A stretch of 23,249 nt of DNA. Origin: Tritrichomonas musculus. Its lineage: Eukaryota; Parabasalia; Tritrichomonadida; Tritrichomonadidae. The position numbers were made by a program, and so were the translations under genes. The notes under the pieces were generated by a model. That model did not search any database. It was given only the letters and a program-made list of their open reading frames with translations, and was not told where the DNA came from. The stretch covers positions 1 through 23,249 of the forward strand of contig JAPFFF010000414.1 of NCBI GenBank assembly GCA_039105265.1. Direction: 5' to 3'. Positions 1 to 9,418 of this stretch are shown piece by piece. The stretch's first letter is position 1, and every line of letters begins with the position of its first letter.

Positions 1-1
1 A

Positions 2-713
2 TCAGAAATAAATTCCAGAAGGATTTTTATGCCGTTTGACATATCACCTGCTAGTTCACTAATTGACCAATTAAATTATATCATCAGTCCACACTAGAAG
101 AAGAAAGTAATGGCAACAACAACAGCCACAATACTAATGATGATGATTTTTTTTTTTTTTTTGAAACGAATGGATGATGATCGTTATGATTTTAATTTGT
201 GCTTTTTTTTTTTTTATAAATTTTTCTTTGTTTAGAACTAATGACATCAACACAGTTGCCTCAAATGCATCATATTGCATGATCCACTTGAATGACTACA
301 CAATGCGCGTAATGCATTTTGAAAAAGTCGCTTTGATCATTGAGTTGGTAACTTTATGTAACTGCTTGCGAGATAAAAGGAAACTACAACGAGGCAATCG
401 AATTCTACTTCGAGCTGATTAATAACGGCCAAATGGACTTAACCGTCATTTCTCATTTGGGGCACCTCTTGCTGCTTTTTGGAGAAAATTCTGAGGTCAA
501 AAAGGAAGACGATAAATTGCTGCTGAATGCAGCGAGCTTGAATGACATGCTCGCTGCTTTTTACTTTGGCGACTATTACTACACAGAAAAAGTGAAAAAA
601 AAGACGAGTATTTAAAAAAAGCAAGTGAGCTCACCAAAATGACTAAAGAATTCCCTGACTATGAAATGATAATGCTCTTAATTTACTCAAAATTGGGTGA
701 TAAATCAGTATAA
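2..713 (+). pseudogene. Broken TPR/Sel1-like repeat gene
   Basis: This is a degraded host gene that no longer has one continuous frame. Frame +2 is open from base 2 to 97 and reads like the linker of a larger protein. Another frame at 103-165 gives an acidic, Asn-rich stretch (EEESNGNNNSHNTNDDD) that runs into poly-T. At 352-615 there is a helical-repeat segment with the words GNYNEAIEFYFELINNG and LLLNAASLNDMLAAFYFGDYYY, typical of TPR or Sel1-like repeats. At an A-run near 595-603 the frame shifts, and the neighbouring frame continues with EYLKKASELTKMTKEFPDYE to a TAA at 711-713. In trichomonads such repeats are often the C-terminal part of kinase-Sel1 proteins. That would fit, but no kinase is visible because the window begins here. 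The repeat class is seen; the exact family is inferred. Confidence 0.5.
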
Positions 714-732
714 TGCATGAATTTTTATTATA

Positions 733-1572
733 TTATTTAGAGGAATTCTTTATAGCACATGCAACTTTTTCAGAAGAAAATAATCGTTCATTTTTTCGAG
801 ATTTATCTATATATATAAAGATAACCCACAAATTTGATAATGTAAAACTAAGTATGTTTGAGTTTTCATTTTTTACTAAATTCGGATTCATAATGATGGA
901 TGAATGATTCATATCACAAATCAAATTTTGAATAATATTTTGATTATTTATATTTTGAGGCTGTTGATTAAATGCTATATTTGTATCATCTCTAGCTCTA
1001 TTTAAGATTTCCATTTCTGGTTGGTATGATTCATTTGAACAGATATTGTAATGTTCTCCATTTAAAGCAGGATCATCTTCGATATAACTTAATTTATCAA
1101 GCGAAGTCATTTGCAAAGGATTGGGTTCAATTGGACTATTTTCTTCGCTCAAACTGAATTGACTCAAATTTTGTATATAACCATTAGTTTCAATGATTCC
1201 TTGAATATTTTGGTTTTCAATTGAACACACTAAATCAACTATTTCTTTATCACTAACAGGCTTGATTTTATCATCATTTTCTGTTTCGTTTTGAGGCAAA
1301 AGAATACATATTTTTGAAGGATCTCTAACTCGAGATAAAGCCACATATAATTGGCCATGTTCCCAAAAATCAGATCTTAAGTCTACAACAACTCTATCCA
1401 AAGTCATTCCTTGTGATTTATGTATTGTTCCTGAATATAATGGGCGTAATGGTACTTGATGACGAATGAATTTTATTCCATTTGTTTCACCTTCAAAATT
1501 AATTCTAGGTAATGTTTTTGGATTTATCTTCGAATTCAATGATAACAGAGTTTGGTGTTCGATTAACAACAT
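733..1572 (-). pseudogene. PIF1-like helicase, C-terminal fragment
   Basis: The 279-residue ORF holds only the last helicase motifs of a PIF1/RecD-type SF1 helicase. Residues 49-65 (TIHKSQGMTLDRVVVDL) are the motif V region, and residues 72-82 (HGQLYVALSRV) are motif VI with its arginine finger. Walker A, Walker B and the whole N-terminal half are absent. Just upstream, around 1585-1635 on the same strand, another frame reads MLRSPKYCRGND, which resembles the 'CNGTR' region normally found before motif V, so the gene seems frameshifted as well as truncated. The C-terminal 180 residues are Asn-rich and acidic and match nothing I recognise. The stop lies beyond an inverted-repeat copy (802-836), so the last 30 or so codons are read through repeat sequence. 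PIF1 helicases occur as host proteins and in Helitrons. The repeats favour a mobile source, but no Rep/HUH domain is visible. Confidence 0.7.
802..836 (+). repeat. 35-bp inverted repeat, left copy
   Basis: It contains TCTATATATATAAAGATAAC followed by CCACAAATTTG and is the exact reverse complement of 2141-2175 over all 35 bases. It lies within the 3' end of the PIF1-like ORF. The matched pair encloses about 1.37 kb and may mark the ends of a shortened mobile element. Confidence 0.75.
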
Positions 1573-2528
1573 AGCATCTTTGGTTTTTAATCATTTCCTC
1601 TGCAGTATTTTGGCGACCTCAACATTCGATCTGTTATAAATGGATATGTGATTATTATCTTAATATTTCATCGAGACTTTGAAGGTCTCTACATGTTTGT
1701 ATTACAATAAAAAAATAATTTGAAGCTGAGAAAAATGATAAAAATGAGCCAGTAGTAAAATGAAAATCGTAATTTTGGTAATTTGTCCAACTTTCAAATT
1801 TTTTTTTGTAGATCATAGATATTTGCGTTTTCCGATTATTATGGAGAGTAGAGCTTACGAATTTGAGAGGTTTGGTCAATCAAAATGGAAATAGTAAAAA
1901 ATATATGAAGTGAGAGAGCTTAAATTTATAACGATATTTGATCGAAAATTTTCATTCAAAATATTATTTTTCTGGAAACTCATATAAAAAGTTATCAAAA
2001 TTTGCATAAATAGATTACTAATATCTTATTAAAAAAAAGTAATTTATTAAAGCAAAATCACTTAATAAGCATATTATTTTTTATATTAAACAGAATATAT
2101 TTTAGCTTAGTTCCAAATATGCGGCAATGTGTTTTTTTGGCAAATTTGTGGGTTATCTTTATATATATAGATAAACGTACTTTTTTCTATATAAATTTCC
2201 CTTTTATAAAATTACCCTAGTGCGAAATTATGTGGGAGAAGGGTATTTTGTTCCAAAAAGTTTTATTTATGAACATATAGTTAGAATAGCATATATATTA
2301 TTAAACTGTTGTGTTAAAATTACTTTTTTATGTTAATGAGATAATATCTAATGATATTTTTGTGTGATCAGATAAGTAAATGTGATTTTTTTAATTTAAT
2401 TATATTTAAAATATAAAATACAATATATTCATGCATTTTTTTAAACAAAAATCATTCATAAACTTTATTTTGTCAATGCTTTGTTCAAAAAAAAAAAAGT
2501 ACTGAAAATATTCGAACCAAATTCTTTT
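1573..2528. other. AT-rich stretch without a recognisable gene
   Basis: Apart from the possible frameshifted helicase remnant near 1585-1635 and the inverted repeat at 2141-2175, nothing recognisable is seen. A 74-codon minus-strand ORF (1655-1879) has no motif I know and is not called as a gene. Confidence 0.5.
2141..2175 (-). repeat. 35-bp inverted repeat, right copy
   Basis: This is the exact reverse complement of 802-836. On the minus strand it lies upstream of the PIF1-like fragment, where a Helitron-like 5' end (beginning TC) would be expected. No further similarity is seen beyond the 35 bases on either side. Confidence 0.75.
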
Positions 2529-2945
2529 TTATGAAAATGGGCAGCTCCGGGCAATTGCCCAAAAAAGTGGAAACGGGCACAGCTTTGACCAAAAAAACGT
2601 AAATAACGGTAAAAGAGAGTATCGAATACCAAGAATTAAATTTCCTTTTCTTTTGATTGTTTCGACAGCAGTTTGAAAAATATAATATAAATATGGAAAT
2701 TCTATTTTGACATGCTCTAAATTTGTAATTAATGGAATATATTCATTATGCTGAGAAATAATATTTTGAATCTTCATTATATCATTATTAATTGTATTTG
2801 AAATTTTCCGTTCACGTGCGTCTGACATTTTTTTCTCATGCATTTCTTGCTTTTGAGCATTTTTTCCCCATCGTATCTTGACGAGACTATTGGTATTATA
2901 GGATTTTTCATCGATAATTAAAATGATTTTCATTTCACATGTCAT
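2529..2945 (-). pseudogene. ATG101-like autophagy protein fragment
   Basis: The 138-residue ORF resembles the C-terminal half of ATG101, the HORMA-fold partner of ATG13 in the autophagy-initiation kinase complex. Residues 39-60 are a charged helix (EKKMSDARERKISNTINND). Then come KIQNIISQHNEYIPLITN and EFPYLYYIFQTA, which parallel the human segments around KIINIVEVMNRHEYLPKM and QPYLYKISFQIT (from memory). The N-terminal half is missing: a TAA lies four codons before the first ATG. A different frame just upstream has a Trp-Pro that could match the ATG101 WF/WP loop region. The last 35 or so residues (after KRKGN) do not match and run into a GGGCA/TGCCC-rich transposon-like end at 2535-2580. 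I call it a truncated host-gene copy. Identification rests on remembered alignment, so moderate confidence. Confidence 0.5.
2535..2580. repeat. hAT-end-like GCCCA/TGGGC cluster
   Basis: TGGGCAGCTCCGGGCAATTG, CCCAAAAAAG and CGGGCAC lie in 46 bases of otherwise AT-rich DNA. The same words crowd both ends of the hAT element at 6321-10489, so this is probably a solo end or remnant of a related element. It abuts the point where the ATG101-like reading stops matching. Confidence 0.4.
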
Positions 2946-3120
2946 TAAAAATGATTACTGTTTCTCAAAATAGGCCATATAAAAATAAATAAAAATATGA
3001 TATTTTATTTTAACTATATATCTAAAATATAATATTATAAAATGGGAGAGATTGGATTGGATACCGAGCTTCACCCCTTCTATTTTTTATTAAAAAAGGT
3101 AATTATTTTATTAAATGTAT

Positions 3121-4038
3121 TTAGATATCTTCTTCTTCGTCTTCAGAAGCCATCCAATCTTGGTCAACGCTTGCCTCCTTTATTTCGTCTTCATTTTTGG
3201 TATAAAAATGGTTCCATGCTTTCTTTATCGTCGGTTCTTTTATCAACTTCCATGATTCAAGCATGATTATGCATGCAGTCTCTTTAGTGTATAAACTTTT
3301 ATCTCCAGCCATTAATTTCTGGTTCCACAGGCGATCCGCTGTTTTCTTCATTCCTCCAAAAACGAGGCGATCCAAAGACTGCTCAGTTCCTGTTTGACCA
3401 GCAGGGACATAAATAATTTCAACATGCAGACTTTGAGCAAAATCCTTGACTCTTTGGGTACAGAATGATTTATTTCTGTCCCAGATCAAACAGATGGGCT
3501 GACTGTTGGATCGTTGGCTAATCCACTGAATGTAGGCAAGCATCAAGCATTCAGTGGACCAGCCATTCGGTGTGTGTGTGACTTTGTTGCCCAAAACTTT
3601 TCTAAATGAGGACTCACACCTAACAGTATTGCCTTTTGCCACGGTAATGAGGGGTAGCTTTTGTCCGTATGCATTTATCGTGGCAATGCAGGTGAACCTC
3701 GATTTTGAAGGATAGTTTTGAGATATATCAAGTATCACTTCTTCAGCTCCTGTTACTGTCCACACTTTTTCGTCATGAGGGACGAGACCCCAGCTTGTCT
3801 CGTCCATGCTAAAGACTCTTTCAGCTCCATTACGAAGAATCGCTGAAAAAACATCTTCGCGATAACTTAACGATTCTTCAGGATCATTCGTTTTTCTTCA
3901 TCTAAAATGATACTTTCTGAGTGAAATTTTATGCGATTTACGCCAATTCGAAATCCTTTGCGAATTAAATTTTTGAACTATTGATATATCTCTTTTATGA
4001 AATTCTGAATTTAAAAACTGCTCATTCAAAATTTTCAT
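3121..4038 (-). pseudogene. pogo/Tc1-type DDE_1 transposase, one internal stop
   Basis: This is a cut-and-paste transposase gene of the DDE_1 (pogo/Tigger/Jerky-like) group in the Tc1-mariner superfamily. From ATG at 4038 the frame reads an HTH-like segment (VQKFNSQRISNWRKSHKISL) and meets one TGA at 3898-3900. It then continues as the catalytic domain with FSMDETSWGLVP (first Asp), PICLIWDRNKSF (second Asp), and AGQTGTEQSLDRLVFGGMKK (third Asp). It ends in an acidic tail, SEDEEEDI, typical of these proteins. The second catalytic block has Asp-Arg-Asn where many relatives have Asp-Asn. Upstream on the same strand (about 4180-4420) a decayed frame with two or three stops reads SNDDSTEFSIVSDDEYQ and a basic helix, KVVDTALKYIDRKKIKTDQK, probably the first HTH of the same protein. 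The only single defect in the main frame is the TGA; the N-terminus is more damaged. Terminal inverted repeats were not found. Confidence 0.75.
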
Positions 4039-4520
4039 TAAATAATAAATAATTAATTAAAACGTTGATTTTTCATTTTATATATTGTCTTCCTTTTTGT
4101 AAAATATTTACTTTTTCTTTTTCGTTTATAAGGTCTATATTTTTTGTTGTTTTCATATCTTTTTCCTTAATCTCTTAAAGTATTATAAGGTATATTTAAT
4201 TCTTTTCTGATCCGTTTTAATTTTTTTCCTGTCTATATACTTTAAAGCTGTATCAACCACTTTTTTATTATCTTTGTAGTGAAAATATTTGCTTTTTGGA
4301 ATTTAAACATCTTTTGTAGATTTTTTCTCAATTTTTTCTTCATTGTCGTTTATTTGATATTCGTCATCGGAAACAATCGAAAATTCTGTTGAATCATCAT
4401 TTGATAGTATAACTCGTTTCAAAAAGAAAAGCAGCAAAAAAATATTAATTTTGTTCTACATATGATCTCAAAAACGCAATGTCAAATTTCAAAATTTTAC
4501 CTCAAGATGAAGTTATACTA
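4039..4520 (-). pseudogene. Decayed N-terminal region of the DDE transposase
   Basis: This is the region directly upstream of the DDE ORF on the minus strand. A frame with several stops carries an acidic segment (VILSNDDSTEFSIVSDDEYQ) near 4340-4400 and a Lys-rich helical segment near 4180-4290, as expected for the DNA-binding N-terminus of a pogo-like transposase. It is called from protein-like composition and position only. Confidence 0.35.
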
Positions 4521-4802
4521 TCAAATTAATTTAACATCCTCAAAAAATCCATTTATTTTTAAAAAGGCAGAAAAACTTTTGCAATCCTCAAGTTCCATTT
4601 CTTTGAAAAGCATATTAAATAAATTCCATTCTCCTACTAATCGAAGCGAATTCAAATCGTTAATTTTTTCTACAAAATTCTGAATAATCTGTGAACTATA
4701 CTTTATTTCAATTTTTTCCGCTCTCGTTTCGAGATCATAATCTAAAGAAAGTAATTGTACTTCTTCATCATCTGATGAAATTATTAATTCTTCGTTTTCC
4801 AT
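4521..4802 (-). CDS. Small acidic hypothetical protein
   Basis: It would give 93 residues from the ATG at 4802; an in-frame ATG at 4913 exists, but the extra 37 residues look less protein-like. I do not recognise the product. It begins with an acidic stretch, MENEELIISSDDEEVQLLSL, then a mixed helical region rich in Glu, Lys and Leu, and ends FLKINGFFEDVKLI. The acidic start resembles, in pattern (hydrophobics alternating with SDDE), the decayed N-terminus of the neighbouring DDE transposase, so it could be a second ORF of that element or a duplicated copy of its N-terminus. No signal peptide or membrane segment is seen. It may be non-functional. Confidence 0.3.
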   Translation of the reverse strand: MENEELIISSDDEEVQLLSLDYDLETRAEKIEIKYSSQIIQNFVEKINDLNSLRLVGEWNLFNMLFKEMELEDCKSFSAFLKINGFFEDVKLI

Positions 4803-5447
4803 ATCTGGAAATTGCTCATTGGACGTAATGAATTGTTTAATCCCAATTTGAATATGAAAAAAGGTCAAGATAGTTATACCGTTTTTCTCATTAAAAGAAA
4901 AAAAGAGTTTCATATTATATTCATTTATTTTATCAAAAACATTTATTTTACCATATTAATTTTATATTTTCATTGATCTTATAGTAGCAATACTAAGGAG
5001 GGTTTCGAATACTACGTATCCTCACCCACGCTGCGCTTCCCTAGCTCTAATTCATTCAGTCTACCAAAAATTGTCATTTTTGTCATCCTCGACCAAATTA
5101 GTATATATACCCGCCACAGTCGCGTGACAGCTAATTTAATTGACAAAATCCCCCAAAAATCAGCTGTTTTTGTATTTAATTTAGTGCTACTTGTGGCACA
5201 AGACTATAGATATATGTCTACGATCTCTTAATATATGACAATACTAATAGCGATAACCTATAATAATGGCTAAATAAACTATTATAATAGGCGAAATCAG
5301 CGATATTAATATAAAACCGTTTCTAAACATTTCCATAGCAATACTCATATACGACATTATCGAGATTGTGTCCAATAGTGTAGAACTAATAGTGGCAGAT
5401 AAAGAATGACTATTGTAGCATATAATGAATGACTATATGTATAAACA
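4803..5447. other. Intergenic stretch with a GC-rich patch
   Basis: There is no gene. Bases 4993-5050 form a patch much richer in G and C than its surroundings, with GGGTTTCGAATACTACGTAT and CACCCACGCTGCGCTTCCC. It includes a small ATAC-TAC-GTAT hairpin. The words ACTAC(A/G)TA(C/T)C and a CGAA/GCGAAG-like element recur in the GC-rich island at 21740-21828. The rest, up to 5447, has less A/T homopolymer than the neighbourhood and is the likely upstream part of the helicase-bearing element. Confidence 0.4.
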
Positions 5448-6320
5448 ATGGTTTTGATATGTGAATTAAATGAAAATTTAATCCAACTGAAACCAATGAC
5501 ACTGAACACTATGTTATACGATCACGTATATGAAGGTATGAAATCCATGTCTATAAATGATTTCCGTGATGACGATGATCCATTGAAACAACAAATCGAA
5601 CCAATACCAACACCAGAAGAAGTCCAAGATCCGTCATATATTCGATGGCAGATGTTTGATGAGATCCCTGAACGATTATACACTATACAGTGTGAAGGTT
5701 ACTTCGATAAGAACGGCCATCCATTAGAAGATGAAACAACGATTAAACACCTAACTAATGGTGAACCACCAATAAATATCGATGATGAACTAGAACTTTG
5801 TGATGAGAATGGCGATGTAATCGATTATATGGATTATGAAGATTATTATTGTATGGATCACAACAAATATGATTTACGTAAGATCACTAAACAAATCTGG
5901 GCTAAGAAGTTCATCTGTGAAGCTCCAATCGGTTCTGGTAAATCGACTGCTATTCGTAAATGGATTGCATCACATAGTACAGAGAAGTTTATGGTAATAG
6001 TTCCAACAGTGAATATCGCTGAAGAGTTCTATACCAAGTTGAGTGATATGGATGTTAATTCCATTCGGTTGTGTGTTAACGATAATGCGTTTAAAGAGTT
6101 TCACAAAGCTGTACACAATGAAGTTAATGTGATTATTACTACATACAACACAGCTTCGAAATGTCTAGGTGATCTAATTGAAGAATATTACATGAACGAA
6201 CAACGATTAGATTACTTTCTAGTGATCGATGAAGCACATATGTTACTACAGCATATTGGATTGATAGAGATTACTAAAGAGTTCGATAAGGTTGCGTTAA
6301 TAAGTGCTACTGCTGATGAT
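5448..6320 (+). pseudogene. SF2 helicase of a virus-like element, N-terminal part
   Basis: This is the first part of an ATP-dependent DNA/RNA helicase. The first 150 residues are acidic (DFRDDDDPLKQQIEPIP; many Asp and Glu) and match nothing I know. Motif I (Walker A) is APIGSGKST at residues 159-167. Motif Ia is VIVPTVNIAEEF, about 184-194. Motif II is VIDEAH at 259-264. Motif III is SAT at 287-289. The loose P-loop context and DEAH box resemble herpesvirus UL9-type origin-binding helicases more than DEAD-box proteins, but this is inference. The reading leaves the helicase where the hAT element begins at 6321; a few more residues are read inside the transposon. An upstream TAA just before the ATG supports this start. 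It is a fossil part of the 5448-12082 element. Confidence 0.65.
6313..6320 (+). repeat. Target-site duplication of the hAT element, left
   Basis: CTGATGAT is found exactly at 6313-6320 and again at 10490-10497. Eight base pairs is the duplication length made by hAT transposases, and the copies border the GCCCA-rich ends of the insertion. Confidence 0.75.
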
Positions 6321-6400
6321 AATGTTGCGATTTTGCCCAGCTTGGTAAAAAAAAATTGCCCAAATTGCCCATCCGAAAAAAAAAATGCCCATACAAAAAT
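6321..6400 (+). repeat. hAT left terminal and subterminal repeat region
   Basis: It begins AATGTTGCGATTTTGCCCAG and continues with three more GCCCA(A/T) words at about 6358, 6367 and 6386, separated by A-runs. It pairs imperfectly with the reverse complement of 10430-10489. Confidence 0.6.
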
Positions 6401-6576
6401 GTAACCATAATTTTCAAATAATTTTACTGATAATGTAACCATAATATTTTAAAATTGAATTATAAAAATTTCCTTTTCATACATCATATAAATGTGATTC
6501 AAGTGGTATTTTGAATTGGTTATTTAGATGGTATTCGATCAAATCTTTATTTTTCATATATTAGAGCCTATTACAT

Positions 6577-6690
6577 ATACTATATACTATATACTATATA
6601 CTATATACTATATACTATATACTATATACTATATACTATATACTATATACTATATACTATATACTATATACTATATACTATATACTATAA
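6577..6690. repeat. 7-bp satellite (ACTATAT)n
   Basis: About 16 near-perfect tandem copies of ACTATAT lie between the left end of the hAT element and the transposase stop codon. The array is self-complementary in part (TATA) and is expected to be unstable in length between strains. Confidence 0.9.
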
Positions 6691-6762
6691 AATAATTTAT
6701 AAAAATTTATTTATAGTGATATTAAAAAAAAAAAAAAATTACTTATCCAATGAATTTGTTTA

Positions 6763-7986
6763 TTAACCTAAAAATTTTTTAGTTTGACATCTCATGTATA
6801 TTAGCCTGGATTCGATCAAATCTTTCAAAGCTCTATTTCTATGTTTCAATATCACCAGCCTTTGTAATGATATTGCCCTTTCTGCTGATGCTTCTGAACA
6901 AGGGGTTGGCTCTAAGCGCATAGCAATATCGGCAAATGGTGCAACTTCTTCATTTTCTGCAATAATTTTCCAATTCCAGGAATCTCCTCTTAAAGTTTCA
7001 CGAAATTGTGGAATCTCGTTTGTCAATGTTCTAAGCAAATATGAATCTAATAACTGCAAAATGTGATGTTTTTCTTCTCGTTTTTTATGCAATGTATCAC
7101 AAATTTCTTCCATTGCTTTGCATGCACGTTCAAAGTATGAGTTTACTTCTGCTTCTGTCACTGTTATTGTTTCTTCAACTTCATCTGTTTCTTTTTGATA
7201 GAATTCATCATATGTTTTTTCTTTAATGAAATCATGTTGAGATTCGTCTGTATCAGATGTATTTCGCTCATAATGAAACTGAAAGTCACTTAATAATCCC
7301 TTCCGTCTTTCCTTTCCATTTTTCCTTTCACTTATGTCTTTAATTCCTTCAGGAGTTAATATGTAGCTTAAAAGCCATATGCCACCTTCTTTTGAACTTA
7401 TTGTATAGCTTTTCAAACTATTTCTGACTCCTCTATAGAATGGTTTATTTGTTTCAAGTGCTTTTTGTTCGCCTTCATACAATGCATCAATTGCAGATTC
7501 GATAATTGGATATGCTCTGGATAATTGTAAATTCGGATCTTCGAAAATTAAGGTCAGTTTCTTCATCACCATTAACATGTTTTCTAAGTCAAGAATTTCA
7601 GGAGTTATCAGATTTCTCTGATTAATTGATCTAAGGAATTGATTTATTTCGTTCTTGTTCTTTTTAAGATAACGCAAAATGTCTAAATCGTATATCCACC
7701 GAGTGTCCACAAATGTGGGGCACGTGTTAAATTCTGAATGTGATGAATTCAATGTTTTTGCAATTGTTCTCATTTGTGTTAACAAGTCTTTGAACTTTTC
7801 GATATGCTTCACTGCAAACTTATAAGCATTATTTATCCGGTGGCATAGACATGGTATGATAATCAGATCCTTGATCATTTTGCTTGAATTTTTTGACTCC
7901 TTCAATTCACGAAGTGCTTTAAGCTGTGCTTTGTTACCGTCGACAACAATAGTGGATTGTAGCAGCGTAATCTTCAGCTTTACCAC
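6763..7986 (-). pseudogene. hAT transposase, N-terminally truncated
   Basis: This ORF of 407 residues gives the C-terminal two thirds of a hAT-family transposase. VVDGNKAQLKAL (residues 14-25) corresponds to the catalytic Asp block 'DGASN'. IPCLCHRINNAYKFAVKH (44-61) is the conserved C-x2-H block. TFVDTRWIYDLDILRYL (91-107) is the 'TRW' motif. The C-terminus has WNWKIIAENEEVAPFADIAM followed by EASAERAISLQRLVILKHRN (around 366-386), the hAT dimerisation domain with its invariant Ser-x-Glu-Arg. The usual N-terminal BED zinc finger and the first part of the RNase-H-like fold are lost, and the first 12 or so residues derive from the neighbouring heptad-repeat DNA. The reading frame downstream of the truncation is intact over 400 codons, which suggests recent loss. 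It lies on the minus strand, ending about 440 bp from the left end of the transposon. Confidence 0.8.
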
Positions 7987-8030
7987 CTTTCATTTCATGA
8001 GTATAGACAACATATTCACTCAATTGCAAG

Positions 8031-9418
8031 ATCTTGCCGTTGAAGGTTTCGATTTCTCAGTCATTGTCTTCAACAGTGGATTATAATTATACAACTTGTT
8101 CATTGAGTCCTTCAATCGTTGATCGTAATTCGTTGATCTTTCTGTCGATTACTTCGATTTTTCTGTTCTTGGCATCGACTGTTGATTGAAGTTAAGTAAT
8201 TTTGCAATTGAGTGATTCAATTGTTGAATTCAATTCTTCGATCAATGAATCGAGTGCTTCAATCTCTCTTTCCTTGGTCCTAACTGTTGATTGAAGTTAA
8301 GTAATCTTGCAATTGAGTGATTCAATTGTTGAATTCAATTCTTCGATCAATGAATTGAGTGCTTCAATCTCTCTTTCCTTGGTCCTAACTGTTGATTGTA
8401 ACTCGCTGATCTTGCCGTTGAAGGTTTCGATTTCTCAGTCATTGTCTTCAACAGTGGATTGTAATTATACAACTTGTTCATTGAGTCCTTCAATCGTTGA
8501 TCGTAATTCGTTGATCTTTCTGTCGATTACTTCGATTTTTCTGTTCTTGGCATCGACTGTTGATTGAAGTTAAGTAATTTTGCAATTGAGTGATTCAATT
8601 GTTGAATTCAATTCTTCGATCAATGAATCGAGTGCTTCAATCTCTCTTTCCTTGGTCCTAACTGTTGATTGAAGTTAAGTAATCTTGCAATTGAGTGATT
8701 CAATTGTTGAATTCAATTCTTCGATCAATGAATTGAGTGCTTCAATCTCTCTTTCCTTGGTCCTAACTGTTGATTGTAACTCGCTGATCTTGCCGTTGAA
8801 GGTTTCGATTTCTCAGTCATTGTCTTCAACAGTGGATTGTAATTATACAACTTGTTCATTGAGTCCTTCAATCGTTGATCGTAATTCGTTGATCTTTCTG
8901 TCGATTACTTCGATTTTTCTGTTCTTGGCATCGACTGTTGATTGAAGTTAAGTAATTTTGCAATTGAGTGATTCAATTGTTGAATTCAATTCTTCGATCA
9001 ATGAATTGAGTGCTTCAATCTCTCTTTCCTTGGTCCTAACTGTTGATTGTAACTCGCTGATCTTACCGTTGAAGGTTTCGATTTCTCAGTCATTGTCTTC
9101 AACAGTGGATTATAATTATACAACTTGTTCATTGAGTCCTTCAATCGTTGATCGTAATTCGTTGATCTTTCTGTCGATTACTTCGATTTTTCTGTTCTTG
9201 GCATCGACTGTTGATTGAAGTTAAGTAATTTTGCAATTGAGTGATTCAATTGTTGAATTCAATTCTTCGATCAATGAATCGAGTGCTTCAATCTCTCTTT
9301 CCTTGGTCCTAACTGTTGATTGAAGTTAAGTAATCTTGCAATTGAGTGATTCAATTGTTGAATTCAATTCTTCGATCAATGAATTGAGTGCTTCAATCTC
9401 TCTGTTCTTGGCTTCAAC
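8031..9418 (-). repeat. Tandem array of coiled-coil heptad units (105/105/63 bp)
   Basis: The array is built from three unit types: A (105 bp), B (63 bp) and C (105 bp). In plus-strand order it is partial B, C, A, A, B, C, A, A, B, C, A, B, C, A, A, so higher-order periods are 378 bp (C-A-A-B) and 273 bp (C-A-B). Copies are nearly identical. Read on the minus strand, all units are in one frame and encode coiled coil: A gives KEREIEALNSLIEELNSTIE, C gives KNRKIEVIDRKINELRSTIE, B gives EIETFNGKISELQSTV. The units are 35 and 21 codons, i.e. five and three heptads. Each unit type carries one stop codon at a fixed place (A: TAA before LQST; C: TAA before LQST; B: TGA before EIE), repeated in every copy. 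The array therefore cannot make a long protein with the standard code and was amplified after decay, or spreads as satellite DNA. Confidence 0.85.

Noticed and set aside
1655-1879. 74-codon minus-strand ORF
   Set aside because: It has no recognisable motif, no neighbour support and lies in AT-rich remnant DNA.
8307-9218. Three near-identical 86-codon plus-strand ORFs (8307, 8685, 8958)
   Set aside because: They are the opposite-strand reading of the heptad array; their Ser/Leu-rich translation has no domain character and each ends at the same place in the repeat.
8031-9418. Stop-codon reassignment (TAA/TGA read as sense) in the array
   Set aside because: Other genes in the window (kinase, RIIa, surface protein) use TAA/TGA as true stops, and the fixed stops are simply explained by amplification of decayed units.
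8031-9418. CRISPR-like array
   Set aside because: Repeats are 63-105 bases without unique spacers, are in a heptad coding register and lie in a eukaryotic transposon.
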